Shown: positions 51,253 to 61,273 of the stretch, one piece after another
How the letters are laid out: every line of letters begins with the position of its first letter
Numbering within the stretch: position 1 is the first letter of the stretch
NCBI GenBank assembly: GCA_034675505.1
Contig: JAUCDD010000025.1
Coordinates: 186,001 to 250,000 of the forward strand
Reading direction: 5' to 3'
Length of the DNA: 64,000 bases
DNA from: Melaminivora sp034675505
Lineage (GTDB): Bacteria; Pseudomonadota; Gammaproteobacteria; Burkholderiales; Burkholderiaceae_C
Position numbers and translations under genes: made by a program
Notes under the pieces: model-generated
The model's input: the letters and a program-made list of their open reading frames with translations, nothing else
Told to the model about the DNA's origin: nothing
The model's database searches: none

Positions 51253-51999
<747 letters not shown>

Positions 52000-52052
52000 G
52001 GCACTGCGGTTGGGTGGCGGCGCCCGCAACGGGCGCCGCGCATGGCAGGGGC

Positions 52053-52874
52053 TTACTGCCCGGGCTGGATGACTGTCTGGGGCAGCGGCATCTTGATCCA
52101 CTGCTCGAACAGGGCGTTGAGCTTGCCGTTGGCCACGTTGGCGGCAACGAAGTCGTTCATGGCCTTGAGCAGTTCGGGGCGGTCCTTTTGCATGGTGATC
52201 GCCATCAGCTGCTCGTTGATGACGTACAGCACCTTGTACTTGCCGGGAAAGCGCTTTTGCACGTCCGCGGCGATCACCGAGGAGGTGCCCACCGCGTCGA
52301 TCTGTCCCACCAGCATGGCTTGCAGCGCCGAGGCGTCGTCGTCGAAGCGGTTCAATTTGGTTCCCTCGGGAGCCACCTTGGTGACGCCCAGGTCGGTGGT
52401 GCTGGCGCGCGGCACGCCGATCTTGTAGCGGGGGAAGTCGGCAGGGGCGGCGATCTTGGTGTTCACCGGCCCGAGCAGCACCATGCTGGCCGCCGAGTAG
52501 GGGCGCGAGAACTGCACCTGCTTTTCGCGCTCGGGCGTGATGGCCAGCGACGCCACGAGCACGTCGGCCTTGTCGGTCAGGAGGAACGGAATGCGGTTGG
52601 GACCCGTCATCACCACGTACTCCAGCTTCAGGCCGTAGTGGTCGGCCAGCAGCTTGGCAACCGCGCCGTCATAGCCGCTGGGCTGGTTGCGCGCGTCGGC
52701 CGCGGCGTAGGGCGGCCAGTCCACCATCACGCCCACCTTGATGGTGCCGCGCGCCTTGATTTGCTCCCAGTGGTTGTCGGCAGCGGTGGAGCTGGCCGCC
52801 GAGGCCATCAAAAGGCTGCCGACGATGGGCAGGAGCAGCTTTTTCAAAAATTTGGGCAGGTGCATGGCTGGCAT
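52053..52874 (-). CDS. Periplasmic solute-binding protein, family 3
   Basis: 273 residues. Signal peptide MPAMHLPKFLKKLLLPIVG..., then GTIKVGVMVDWPPYAAAD, the family 3 opening, and SLAITPEREKQVQFSRPY. Such proteins usually bind polar amino acids, but some bind opines or acidic sugars. AAGGAGA six bases before ATG 52874 supports this start. The ligand is unknown; the linked SDR and FAH enzymes suggest a hydroxy- or keto-acid. Confidence 0.92.
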   Translation of the reverse strand: MPAMHLPKFLKKLLLPIVGSLLMASAASSTAADNHWEQIKARGTIKVGVMVDWPPYAAADARNQPSGYDGAVAKLLADHYGLKLEYVVMTGPNRIPFLLTDKADVLVASLAITPEREKQVQFSRPYSAASMVLLGPVNTKIAAPADFPRYKIGVPRASTTDLGVTKVAPEGTKLNRFDDDASALQAMLVGQIDAVGTSSVIAADVQKRFPGKYKVLYVINEQLMAITMQKDRPELLKAMNDFVAANVANGKLNALFEQWIKMPLPQTVIQPGQ

Positions 52875-52916
52875 GGGATATCTCCTTGGATCAATGGGCT
52901 TCACGGTGGATGGAGG

Positions 52917-53567
52917 TCAACGCTGCGAAATTGCCAACCGGCGCTCCAGGCGCTGCGACAGCCAGGACAGCGGCCAGCACATGCAGAAGTACAGAAAGGC
53001 AACGAATGCGAACACCGCCACGGGAGAAAAGGTGGCGTTGTTGATGATCTGTCCGGTGCGGGTGAGTTCGGTGAAGCCGATGATGGCCGTCAGCGACGTG
53101 CCCTTGATGATCTGCACCATGAAGCCGACCGAAGGAGGCACGGCGATCTTGAAGGCCTGCGGCAGCACGACGTGGCGCAGCCTGCGGTAGGCGCTGAGGT
53201 TCAGTGCGTGCGCTGCCTCGGTCTGCCCGATGGGCACAGCTTCGATGCAGCCGCGCCAGATGTCGCCCAGGAAGGCGCTGGTGTTGAGCACCAGCGCCAC
53301 CCCGGCAGCAAACCAGGGATCGACCTCCAGGCCCAGCACGGGCAGGCCGAAGAAGATCAGGAACAGCTGCATCAGCAGCGGCGTGCCCTGGAACACCACG
53401 ATGAAGCTGCGCGCCAGGTGGCGCAGCCAGGGGCTGGCGGCGGTGCGGCACAGGGCGACCATCAGGCCGCCCAGGCTGCCGCCGACCAGGGCGATCGCCG
53501 ACAGCGCCAGCGTCCAGCGCGCCGCCAGCAAGAGCGACTCGAAATCGAGCAGTGCAAGCTCACGCAT
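52917..53567 (-). CDS. Amino acid-type ABC transporter permease (HisM/GlnP family)
   Basis: 216 residues, about five membrane helices, with QGTPLLMQLFLIFFGLP and the coupling loop EAAHALNLSAYRRLRHVVLPQA. One base after the upstream permease gene, so the two form one translated pair. Confidence 0.92.
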   Translation of the reverse strand: MRELALLDFESLLLAARWTLALSAIALVGGSLGGLMVALCRTAASPWLRHLARSFIVVFQGTPLLMQLFLIFFGLPVLGLEVDPWFAAGVALVLNTSAFLGDIWRGCIEAVPIGQTEAAHALNLSAYRRLRHVVLPQAFKIAVPPSVGFMVQIIKGTSLTAIIGFTELTRTGQIINNATFSPVAVFAFVAFLYFCMCWPLSWLSQRLERRLAISQR

Positions 53568-53568
53568 G

Positions 53569-54240
53569 TCAGCGCCCCTGCGGGTAGTAGAGGAAGCGGC
53601 GCCAGATGAGCCGGAACAATCCCATGAACATCAGCGACAGGACGAAGTAGATGAGGGTCACCGTGATGTAAATCTCGAAGCTGCGGAAGGTCTCCGACTG
53701 GATGTTGGCGGCGACCGAGGCCAGGTCGTCGGCGGAGATGGCGGACACGATGCTCGAGGTCAGCATCAGCAGGATGAATTGACTGGACAGCGCCGGGAAG
53801 ATCGTCTTCAGTGCCGGGCGCAGCACGACATGCAGGAACACTTGGTAGCGCTTGAGATTGAGCGCCAGACCGGCCTCGACCTGACCCCTGGGGATGGCTT
53901 CGATGCCGGCGCGCAGGATCTCGGTGGCAAATGCGCCCAGGTTCACGAACATGGTGACCAGGGCGGCGGTGGCGGCCGACATCTGCACACCCAGCGAAGG
54001 CAGCGCGAAGAAGAAGAAAAACAGCTGCACCAGGAAGGGCGTGTTGCGGATGACCTCGATGTAGGCATTGATGGCCAGGCGCAGCACCGGCCCGCCCTGG
54101 CTTTTTCCCCAGGAGCACAGGATGGCGATCAGCAGGCCGATGGCCATCGCGCCCAGGGACAGCTCGATCGTGTTGAGCGTTCCCTGCAGCAGCAGCGGCC
54201 AGGACTGGAGAACGGCCTCGAACTGGAACTGGTAGCGCAT
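53569..54240 (-). CDS. Amino acid-type ABC transporter permease (HisQ/GlnP family)
   Basis: 223 residues, about five helices, RNTPFLVQLFFFFFALP and the coupling loop EAGLALNLKRYQVFLHVVLRPA. Five bases after the FAH gene, showing that the enzymes and the importer belong to one operon. Confidence 0.92.
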   Translation of the reverse strand: MRYQFQFEAVLQSWPLLLQGTLNTIELSLGAMAIGLLIAILCSWGKSQGGPVLRLAINAYIEVIRNTPFLVQLFFFFFALPSLGVQMSAATAALVTMFVNLGAFATEILRAGIEAIPRGQVEAGLALNLKRYQVFLHVVLRPALKTIFPALSSQFILLMLTSSIVSAISADDLASVAANIQSETFRSFEIYITVTLIYFVLSLMFMGLFRLIWRRFLYYPQGR

Positions 54241-54245
54241 GGCGC

Positions 54246-55103
54246 TCAGTCGAGCAGGCCGGCGTCCCAGGCGAACACTTCCTGACGCTGCTCGCCCAGC
54301 CCCTCGATGCCCAGCGCGACCGTGTCGCCGGCGCGCAGGTAGACCGGGGGCTTCTGGCCTAGGCCGACGCCGGGAGGCGTGCCGGTCGAGATGATGTCGC
54401 CCGGATACAGCGTGGTGAAGCGGCTGATGTAGTGCACCAGCGTGGCCACGTCGAAGACCATGGTCTTGCTATTGCCGCTCTGGAAGCGCTTGCCGTTCAC
54501 GTCCAGCCACATGGACAGGTTCTGCGGATCGGCCACTTCGTCGGCCGTCACCAGCCAGGGGCCGATGGGGCCGAAGGTGTCGCAGCCCTTGCCCTTGTCC
54601 CAGGCGCCGCCGCGCTCGAGCTGGTATTCGCGCTCGGACACGTCGTTGATCACGCAGTAGCCGGCCACATGCGACAGCGCAGCCTCCTTGCTCACGTAGC
54701 GTGCCTTGCTGCCGATAACCACGCCCAGTTCGACCTCCCAGTCGGTCTTGAGCGAGCCCTGCGGCAGCACGATGGGGTCGTTGGCGCCGCTGGGACGCGA
54801 CCACTTGTGAAACAGGATGGGCTCCGACGGTACCTGGGCGCCGGTCTCGGCCGCGTGGTCGCTGTAGTTCAGCCCCACGCACAGGAACTTGCCCGGATTG
54901 CGCAGCGGCGTGCCCATCCGCCCGGGCGCCTGCACCAGCGGCAGCGACTGCGGATCGACCGCGCGCAGCGCGGCCAGCAGCGCGGGCCGCAGCGTTTCGC
55001 TGGTGATGTCGTCGATCACCGGGGTCAGGTCGCGAACCTGGCCCTGGGCGTCCAGCAGCCCGGGCCTTTCCTGTCCCACGGGACCATAGCGCAGCAATTT
55101 CAT
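54246..55103 (-). CDS. Fumarylacetoacetate hydrolase-family protein
   Basis: 285 residues. C-C bond hydrolase fold with FLCVGLNYSDHAAETG, metal-binding Glu/Asp in DWEVELGVVIG and the GDIISTGTPPGVG segment. The sequence type resembles 2,4-diketo-3-deoxy-L-fuconate (or L-rhamnonate) hydrolases, which release pyruvate plus lactate. Paired here with the SDR that would make that diketo acid. The substrate remains inferred. Confidence 0.88.
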   Translation of the reverse strand: MKLLRYGPVGQERPGLLDAQGQVRDLTPVIDDITSETLRPALLAALRAVDPQSLPLVQAPGRMGTPLRNPGKFLCVGLNYSDHAAETGAQVPSEPILFHKWSRPSGANDPIVLPQGSLKTDWEVELGVVIGSKARYVSKEAALSHVAGYCVINDVSEREYQLERGGAWDKGKGCDTFGPIGPWLVTADEVADPQNLSMWLDVNGKRFQSGNSKTMVFDVATLVHYISRFTTLYPGDIISTGTPPGVGLGQKPPVYLRAGDTVALGIEGLGEQRQEVFAWDAGLLD

Positions 55104-55128
55104 GGTGTCTTCCTACGGAGTTCGAAAA

Positions 55129-55875
<747 letters not shown>

Positions 55876-56186
55876 TGTTCTCTACTCCTGTGTGGCGCCG
55901 GAGCGGTCGGCGATGAGGTCCATGCCCGCCGGGTAGCCGCTTCAGTAAAATTTCACCTGGAAAATTTAATTTCTCTCGTGATTTATGCCTATCCTATCGT
56001 CCAAGCTACTATCAATCAAAGAATAAGAGGGATCTTGGGATTGGTGTTTTCCCTTGGTGGAGTTCAAAGCAAAGGAAAAAGGATGATTTAATTTTCTCCA
56101 TTGATATTAAAATTTCATAGAGAAAACATCTTCCTTGTGTGACCAGTCGGCTGGCCCATGCACGGACATCCTTGCCCTTCCCTGCC
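55876..56186. promoter_or_regulatory. AT-rich divergent promoter region between the SDR and iclR genes
   Basis: 311 bp. From about 55935 to 56125 the base composition is strongly AT-rich, unlike anything else in the window. Two related stretches starting ATTTAATTT (near 55965 and near 56085), each followed by a CTC and a TGAT block, form an imperfect direct repeat. AAAATTTCA occurs twice. It likely holds both promoters and the IclR operator. No gene is seen. Confidence 0.5.
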
Positions 56187-56972
56187 ATGACCACAGACTC
56201 AGACAAGGTGCGCTACAGCGCTCCGGCCCTCGACAAGGGCCTGGACATCCTGGAGGTGCTCAGCAATGCTCCCGAAGGCTGCACCCTCAAGCAGCTGGCC
56301 GATGCGCTCGAACGCAGCGTCAGCGAAATCTTCCGCATGGTGGTGGCCCTGCACCGGCGCGAGTACATCCAGGCGGATGAGAACGATCGCTACACGCTGA
56401 CCTTGAAGATGTTCCGACTGGCCCACCGTCAGCCGCCCTTGAAGCGGCTGGTGCAGACAGCGCTGCCGCTTCTGCGGGAACTTGCCGAGCGGGCGCGCCA
56501 GTCCTGCCACCTGGCGGTCTACGAGCAGGGCCGCAGCGTGGTGATTGCGCAGGTGGACAGCCCCGAGCGCTGGTCTCTCGGATTGAAGACCGGGGCGTTC
56601 ATGGGGCTGACGGATACGTCATCGGGCCACATCCTGCTGGCCTACCAGGACGAAGTGGGACGAGCGCGCATGCTGCGCGACCACACCAAGGTCGAGGGTG
56701 AGCTGGACATCGACCCCGGGCACCTGTTTTCCATGCTGGAGCAGGTACGCGCGGCCGGCTGCTCGATGATGGCGAGCAAACAGATCCAGGGGGTCACCAA
56801 TATCGCCTTTCCCGTGTACGGGCTGAACCATCGGGTGATGGCGGCGGTGAACGTGCCCTACATCGAACGCATCGACGCTGCGGCCGGGCCCTCCGTGGAG
56901 GAGGTGCGCCGGATAGCAGCCGAGATCTGCGTGCGCCTGTCGCGCCAGCTCGGCGCTGGCGACGAACCGTAA
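56187..56972 (+). CDS. IclR-family transcriptional regulator
   Basis: 261 residues. N-terminal winged helix-turn-helix (ALDKGLDILEVLSNAPEGCTL..., DALERSVSEIFRMVVAL), then an IclR effector-binding domain (SCHLAVYEQGRSVVIAQVD, GFMGLTDTSSGHILLA-like, NIAFPVYG). Divergent from the SDR-FAH-ABC operon, which it probably controls. ATG 56187 is chosen because MTTDSDKVRYSAPALDKG fits family starts. Confidence 0.9.
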   Translation: MTTDSDKVRYSAPALDKGLDILEVLSNAPEGCTLKQLADALERSVSEIFRMVVALHRREYIQADENDRYTLTLKMFRLAHRQPPLKRLVQTALPLLRELAERARQSCHLAVYEQGRSVVIAQVDSPERWSLGLKTGAFMGLTDTSSGHILLAYQDEVGRARMLRDHTKVEGELDIDPGHLFSMLEQVRAAGCSMMASKQIQGVTNIAFPVYGLNHRVMAAVNVPYIERIDAAAGPSVEEVRRIAAEICVRLSRQLGAGDEP

Positions 56973-57003
56973 AGCCCGTGCCGTGGCGCTGCGCAGCGCA
57001 GGT

Positions 57004-57873
57004 TCAGCTGAGTGTGCGCTGCAGCCACTGCATGAACGCCGCGCACTCCCAGCGGTCCATGGTGCCGGTGCGCCAGCACAGGTAGTGCGCGTGCGGGCTG
57101 GGCGCGTCGATGTCGAACAGCCGCACCAGCAGGCCCTGGTCCAGCCAGGGCGCGCCCAGCTTCAGGCGCACCAGGGCCACGCCCATGCCGGCGGCCGCCG
57201 CGTCGCACATCAGGCCCACGTCGTTGAACTGCGAGCCCTCGTTGGGCGCGGGCCAGTCCAGGCCGCAGGCGTCGAACCAGCTGCGCCAGGGCTCCAGCGG
57301 ACTCCTGAGCAGCTCCACCTCGGCCAGGTCCTCGGGCCGCTCGAAAGGGCCGTGCTCGCGCACGAAGGCCGGCGAGGCCAGGGGCGTGACGATGTCGCGC
57401 GCGATCTCCACGTGCTCCAGGTCGGCGTAGTGGCCGGGGCCGAAGCGCACCACCAGGTCGGCGTCCTCGGCTACCACGTCCAGCAGCGGGATGGACACCT
57501 GCAGCGCCAGGTCGATCTCGGGGTAGGCCTCGGTGAACTGGCGCAGGCGCGGGATCAGGATGGCGCGCGCAAACGTCGGCGTCACCGCGATCTTCAGGCG
57601 CCGCTTGGCCGGATTGGCGGCGGCGCCGGGGAAGCGCTGCAAGGCGGTCAGCCCCTCGCGCACGTGCGCCAGGTAGGCGCTGCCGTCTGTGGTGAGCGAG
57701 AAATCCGCCCGGCCGAACAGCCGCGTGCCCAGGATTTGCTCCAGCTGCTTGACGCGGTGGCTCACCGCGCTGGGCGTCACGCACAGCTCGTCGGCCGTTT
57801 GCGTCACGCTGCGCAGGCGCGCCAGGGCCTCGAAGGTCAGCAGGCACTGGATGGGGGGAATGCGGGTGGACAT
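57004..57873 (-). CDS. LysR-family regulator, GcvA-like
   Basis: 289 residues. N-terminal helix-turn-helix (PPIQCLLTFEALARLRSVTQTADELCVTPSAVSHRVKQLE) and a substrate-binding domain of the GcvA/AmpR type (DADLVVRFGPGHYADLEHVEI). It converges with iclR; its target is not evident, as the region upstream is the restriction island. Confidence 0.88.
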   Translation of the reverse strand: MSTRIPPIQCLLTFEALARLRSVTQTADELCVTPSAVSHRVKQLEQILGTRLFGRADFSLTTDGSAYLAHVREGLTALQRFPGAAANPAKRRLKIAVTPTFARAILIPRLRQFTEAYPEIDLALQVSIPLLDVVAEDADLVVRFGPGHYADLEHVEIARDIVTPLASPAFVREHGPFERPEDLAEVELLRSPLEPWRSWFDACGLDWPAPNEGSQFNDVGLMCDAAAAGMGVALVRLKLGAPWLDQGLLVRLFDIDAPSPHAHYLCWRTGTMDRWECAAFMQWLQRTLS

Positions 57874-58227
57874 GGTGAATTTCTGGCGTCAGTCAACGAA
57901 AAAAGTGCTGCCTCTCGACATCGCACGGAAACATGCGCAGCGTCGAACCTGTGATTGTCAACAGCGCGGTGCTCTTGTGTTTGGTGATTGAGGTGGCGCA
58001 CGCTCTCCGCAGGAACGGCAGGAAGCGCGAATTGGCGGGAGAAGCTCCTGTGTTCTAGACCCACGCAGCGCCGCTGCGAAGCTGCTGAATTCGCCAGCCC
58101 TGACTTGGCAGCCTTGCATGCTGTCGCGCCTGCCCTACGCAACTTCTGACCAAGCCGGGGGGTCACGCACGCTTGCACGTTCGGTCGTAAGCGTTGCGCG
58201 ATAGTCGAAGCTTTCCCAGAGTGGGTT
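57874..58227. other. Non-coding edge of the restriction-modification island
   Basis: 354 bp with no convincing gene. GC content falls and codon-like bias disappears compared with the flanks. No integrase, tRNA or direct-repeat attachment site was recognised. Confidence 0.5.
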
Positions 58228-58262
58228 GCATCGCATTGCATCAATGTGATGTAATTCGATGC
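58228..58262. promoter_or_regulatory. 35-bp palindromic operator over the promoter of the RHH-methyltransferase genes
   Basis: Arms 58228-58243 (GCATCGCATTGCATCA) and 58247-58262 (TGATGTAATTCGATGC) match as inverted repeats in 14 of 16 positions around ATG. A promoter fits inside: TTGCAT (58226-58231), 18 bases, TGTAAT (58250-58255). It ends 27 bp before the RHH start codon. A dimeric RHH protein binding here would shut off its own promoter; binding itself is inferred. Confidence 0.65.
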
Positions 58263-58289
58263 CGAATGGTGGTCAAGAAAGGGGCGGTG

Positions 58290-58487
58290 ATGATGGTTGA
58301 CGATGGGCAAGGAACGGTGAGGACGACTGTCACGGTGACCAAGCCTGATTACGAGGAGATGGAGCGTATCGCCAAGGCAAAGCGCGTCTCTGTCGCCTGG
58401 GTGGTGAGGGAAGCGGTGAGCGAATACCTGGCATCCAGCGCCTCATCTGGTCAGCCGGGGGATGGAGCTGAAAAGAGGCCTCAATGA
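58290..58487 (+). CDS. Ribbon-helix-helix (CopG/Arc-type) small regulator
   Basis: 65 residues. RTTVTVTKPDYEEMERIAKAKRVSVAWVVREAVSEYL has the strand-helix-helix pattern of RHH DNA-binding proteins. AAAGGGG precedes ATG 58290; ATG 58266 would add eight residues. Its stop overlaps the methyltransferase start in ATGA, so the two are translationally coupled. Likely role: controller of the restriction-modification system, acting on the palindrome upstream. RHH controllers are not the common type for type II systems (most are helix-turn-helix C proteins). Confidence 0.75.
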   Translation: MMVDDGQGTVRTTVTVTKPDYEEMERIAKAKRVSVAWVVREAVSEYLASSASSGQPGDGAEKRPQ

Positions 58488-59683
58488 AGTCGCTAGAACT
58501 GTTCGTCGGCGCCGGAGGTCTTGCCTTAGGAATGGGCAACGCGGGGTTTGAGCCCTCCTCAGTGGTCGAGTGGAATGAAAGCGCCTGCAGCACCATCCGG
58601 TTGAACCAGCAACGAGGAATCAAACAAGTCGCCGGTTGGAATTTGTTTCAAGGGGATGCACGAGAATTCGATTACACGTCGGTAGCGGAACGGATCACAG
58701 TAGTTTCTGGGGGGCCGCCGTGCCAACCTTTTTCTTTGGGAGGCAGTCACAAGGCTTACAACGATCAGCGCGACATGTTTCCTGAGGCCATCCGTGCGGT
58801 ACGCGAGCTCAAGCCTGAAGCATTCATTTTCGAGAACGTGAAAGGTCTGCTAAGACAGTCATTCTCCACGTATGTGGAGTACATATATTTACAAATGTCC
58901 TATCCTGACGTAGTGAAAAAAGCCGGGGAGGAGTGGTATGACCACTTGTCGCGATTAGAGCGTCTGCACACAGTGGTTCATCGCCGTCCTTCCGCCGGCG
59001 GCACACGGTATCAGGTGGTTTTTCGACTTCTCAACGCAGCAAATTATGGTGTGCCGCAAAAGCGGGAACGAGTCTTTTTCGTGGGTTTCCGCGAGGATGT
59101 CGACGTTGAGTGGTCTTTTCCTGCGCCAACGCACTCTGCAGACGCACTACTGGTGGATCAATGGGTTACAGGCGAGTACTGGAAACGCAATGAAGTTCGC
59201 GCGTGTGATCGCCCAGAATTACCGGAAAAGGTACGCCCGAGAGTGGCGTTGCTGCGCAGTCTCGATCTGGAAGGGGTCGCGTTATCGCCGTGGTGCACCG
59301 TACGGGAAGCACTACGCGGTCTTCCAGACCCAGTGCTCCAGCCCGACAACGACGTTCCGAACCATATCTACTGGCCGGGCGCTCGTCCTTATCCGGGGCA
59401 CACGGGCAGCGCGCTCGACGAGCCATCCAAGGCTCTCAAGGCCGGCGATCACGGTGTTCCCGGAGGGGAAAACATGATTGCCTTTCCCAATGGAAGCTAC
59501 CGATATTTCACGGCGCGCGAAGCGGCGCGCATTCAAACTTTCCCGGATGATTTCGTTTTTAGCGGCTCTTGGAGTGAGACCATGCGGCAGTTAGGAAACG
59601 CCGTGCCGGTCAAGCTTGGAGAAGCCGTCGCTAAGTCCGTTTCGCTTGCTCTGGGGCGGCATTGCGCTCGTGGCTGCTCCTGA
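58484..59683 (+). CDS. C5-cytosine DNA methyltransferase, type II
   Basis: 399 residues with motifs in order: I (LELFVGAGGLALG), IV (GGPPCQPFS, catalytic Cys80), VI (ENVKG), VIII (QKRERVFFVGF), a target-recognition region at about 205-330, and X (RQLGNAVPVKLGEA). Methylates C5 of a cytosine to protect from the partner nuclease. The Eco29kI-type partner suggests CCGCGG, but the target cannot be proven by eye. Codon use is visibly less GC-biased than in neighbours, pointing to transfer. Convergent with the nuclease gene. Confidence 0.93.
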   Translation: MKSLELFVGAGGLALGMGNAGFEPSSVVEWNESACSTIRLNQQRGIKQVAGWNLFQGDAREFDYTSVAERITVVSGGPPCQPFSLGGSHKAYNDQRDMFPEAIRAVRELKPEAFIFENVKGLLRQSFSTYVEYIYLQMSYPDVVKKAGEEWYDHLSRLERLHTVVHRRPSAGGTRYQVVFRLLNAANYGVPQKRERVFFVGFREDVDVEWSFPAPTHSADALLVDQWVTGEYWKRNEVRACDRPELPEKVRPRVALLRSLDLEGVALSPWCTVREALRGLPDPVLQPDNDVPNHIYWPGARPYPGHTGSALDEPSKALKAGDHGVPGGENMIAFPNGSYRYFTAREAARIQTFPDDFVFSGSWSETMRQLGNAVPVKLGEAVAKSVSLALGRHCARGCS

Positions 59684-59691
59684 GTGAAAAT

Positions 59692-60347
59692 TCAGAAATG
59701 CCCCTTCGTCCTCATCCGGCTCCACAATCAGTGGTACCGCTTTTCCCGAGAAGAAAGCCGATAACCGCTCCCGCAACACATCGGCAGTCAAGGAGCCGGT
59801 AGCGAGCTTTTCAGCGAATTTTCGGCCAGGGTGCAGAACATCCCAGGGCGATGCGAACTGCATGGCGCGGCGGTTGCCCGGATCCTTGTTGCCGAATCCA
59901 TCTATCACTCGGTTCCCAGACGGGGGTGAACATTTCGATGAGCATGTTCTCACCCAGCGGTATCCAAATATCATCGACGACCAGCGCCTGGTAATGGAAA
60001 TCGGCGAGGTCAAGATTTGCGCATTCTTCTATCGACTTCGCGTGCTGGTTCAGGCGGTTGCGTAAAGCGGTACCTGCGAGGAAGTTGTCATTTCCGAAGC
60101 CGCCCTTGCGCCCGCCTTTTGGGATGGCCTTCCCGATGTAGATCGGCTGGCGGAATGCCCCATGCGTGTTGAGTTCCGCGACAGGGGCATAAGAAGTAAA
60201 GGCGCCGGTGTAGTAGATGACGTACACACCGGCGCCGGCGAGGGCTCCGGTATCCGCCAGCTGCCGCACAGGGCAGGCAAGCAGGGTTGCAGCAACGCTC
60301 CGGCCAAGATTGCGCTTTTCCAGCGGGTTGTACGCTTCAGCAGCCAT
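59692..60347 (-). CDS. Eco29kI-family GIY-YIG restriction endonuclease, one or two frameshifts
   Basis: GIY-YIG fold: GVYVIYYTGAF (Tyr42), PIYIGKA (Tyr70), RNRLNQH (Arg98, His102), LIEMFTPVW (Glu138), then NRVIDGFGNKDPG. This is the residue set of R.Eco29kI, a CCGCGG cutter. The frame breaks in the C3 run at 59915-59917 (plus strand); removing one base joins PVW to NRVIDGFGN. As written the next frame runs to 59591, into the methyltransferase. If the C4 run at 59701-59704 also has one extra base, the protein ends at 59692 with about 217 residues, close to Eco29kI's 214. GGAGGA precedes ATG 60347. Confidence 0.85.
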
Positions 60348-60383
60348 TCGACTCCTCCATAGTCTTCAATCGCAGGGAGCGGG

Positions 60384-61232
60384 CTAGCGGAACACCACGG
60401 TCTTGTGCCCGTTGGGCAGCACGCGGTGCTCGCTGTGCCACTTCACGGCGCGCGCCAGCACCAGGCTTTCGGTGTCGCGGCCGCGGGCCGTGAGGTCTTC
60501 CACGGTGTCGGTGTGGTCGGCGCGGGCCACGTCCTGCTCGATGATGGGGCCTTCGTCCAGGTCGGCCGTGACGTAGTGGGCGGTGGCGCCGATCAACTTC
60601 ACGCCGCGCTCGTGCGCCTGGTAGTAGGGCCGCGCGCCCTTGAAGCTGGGCAGGAAGCTGTGGTGGATGTTGATGGCGCGCCCGGCCAGCCTGGTGCACA
60701 GGTCGTTGGAGAGCACCTGCATGTAGCGCGCCAGCACCACCAGCTCGGCGCCCTCCTGCTCGATGATCTCGTACTGGCGCGCCTCGGCCTGGGCCTTGGT
60801 GGCGGCGCTGACCGGGATGTGGTGGAAGGGGACGTCGTAGCTGGCCGCCAGCTGGTAGAAGTCGCGGTGGTTGCTGATGATGGCCGCCACCCGGATCGGC
60901 AGCAGGCCGCTTTTCACGCGAAACAGCAGGTCGTTCAGGCAGTGGCCCTCGCGGCTGACCATGATCACCGTCGGCATCGGCAGGTTGCGCTGGTGCAGGC
61001 CCAGGCGCATCTGCAGGGGCTGGCCGAACTCCTGCAGGTGCGCGCGCAGCGTGGCCGCGTCGTGGCCGGCGCAGGCGAACTGCACGCGCATGAAGAACAG
61101 CCCGGTGGCGTGGTCGTTGTACTGCGCGGCTTCCTCGATGTTGGCGCCGTGCTCCAGCAGGAAGCCCGAGACGGCGTGCACCAGCCCCAGCCGGTCGGGG
61201 CAGGAGAGCGTCAAAATGTAAGTGTGGCTCAT
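60384..61232 (-). CDS. purU: Formyltetrahydrofolate deformylase
   Basis: Hydrolyses 10-formyl-THF to formate and THF, balancing one-carbon pools and feeding PurT. 282 residues: an N-terminal ACT domain (YILTLSCPDRLGLVHAVSGFL) for regulation, then a formyltransferase-type domain with the catalytic INIHHSFLPSFKG and TADLDEGPII. It is 36 bp upstream of the nuclease gene on the same strand, so read-through into that gene is possible. Confidence 0.96.
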   Translation of the reverse strand: MSHTYILTLSCPDRLGLVHAVSGFLLEHGANIEEAAQYNDHATGLFFMRVQFACAGHDAATLRAHLQEFGQPLQMRLGLHQRNLPMPTVIMVSREGHCLNDLLFRVKSGLLPIRVAAIISNHRDFYQLAASYDVPFHHIPVSAATKAQAEARQYEIIEQEGAELVVLARYMQVLSNDLCTRLAGRAINIHHSFLPSFKGARPYYQAHERGVKLIGATAHYVTADLDEGPIIEQDVARADHTDTVEDLTARGRDTESLVLARAVKWHSEHRVLPNGHKTVVFR

Positions 61233-61273
61233 GGCTGCGATTGTCGCAGCCCGGCCGTGTACGTTGGGGGGCC

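Noticed and set aside
59591..59691. A natural ~100-bp overlap of the nuclease and methyltransferase 3' ends
   Set aside because: The overlapping residues do not look like Eco29kI-type sequence. One extra base in the C4 run at 59701-59704 would explain it and give the usual length, though this is unproven.
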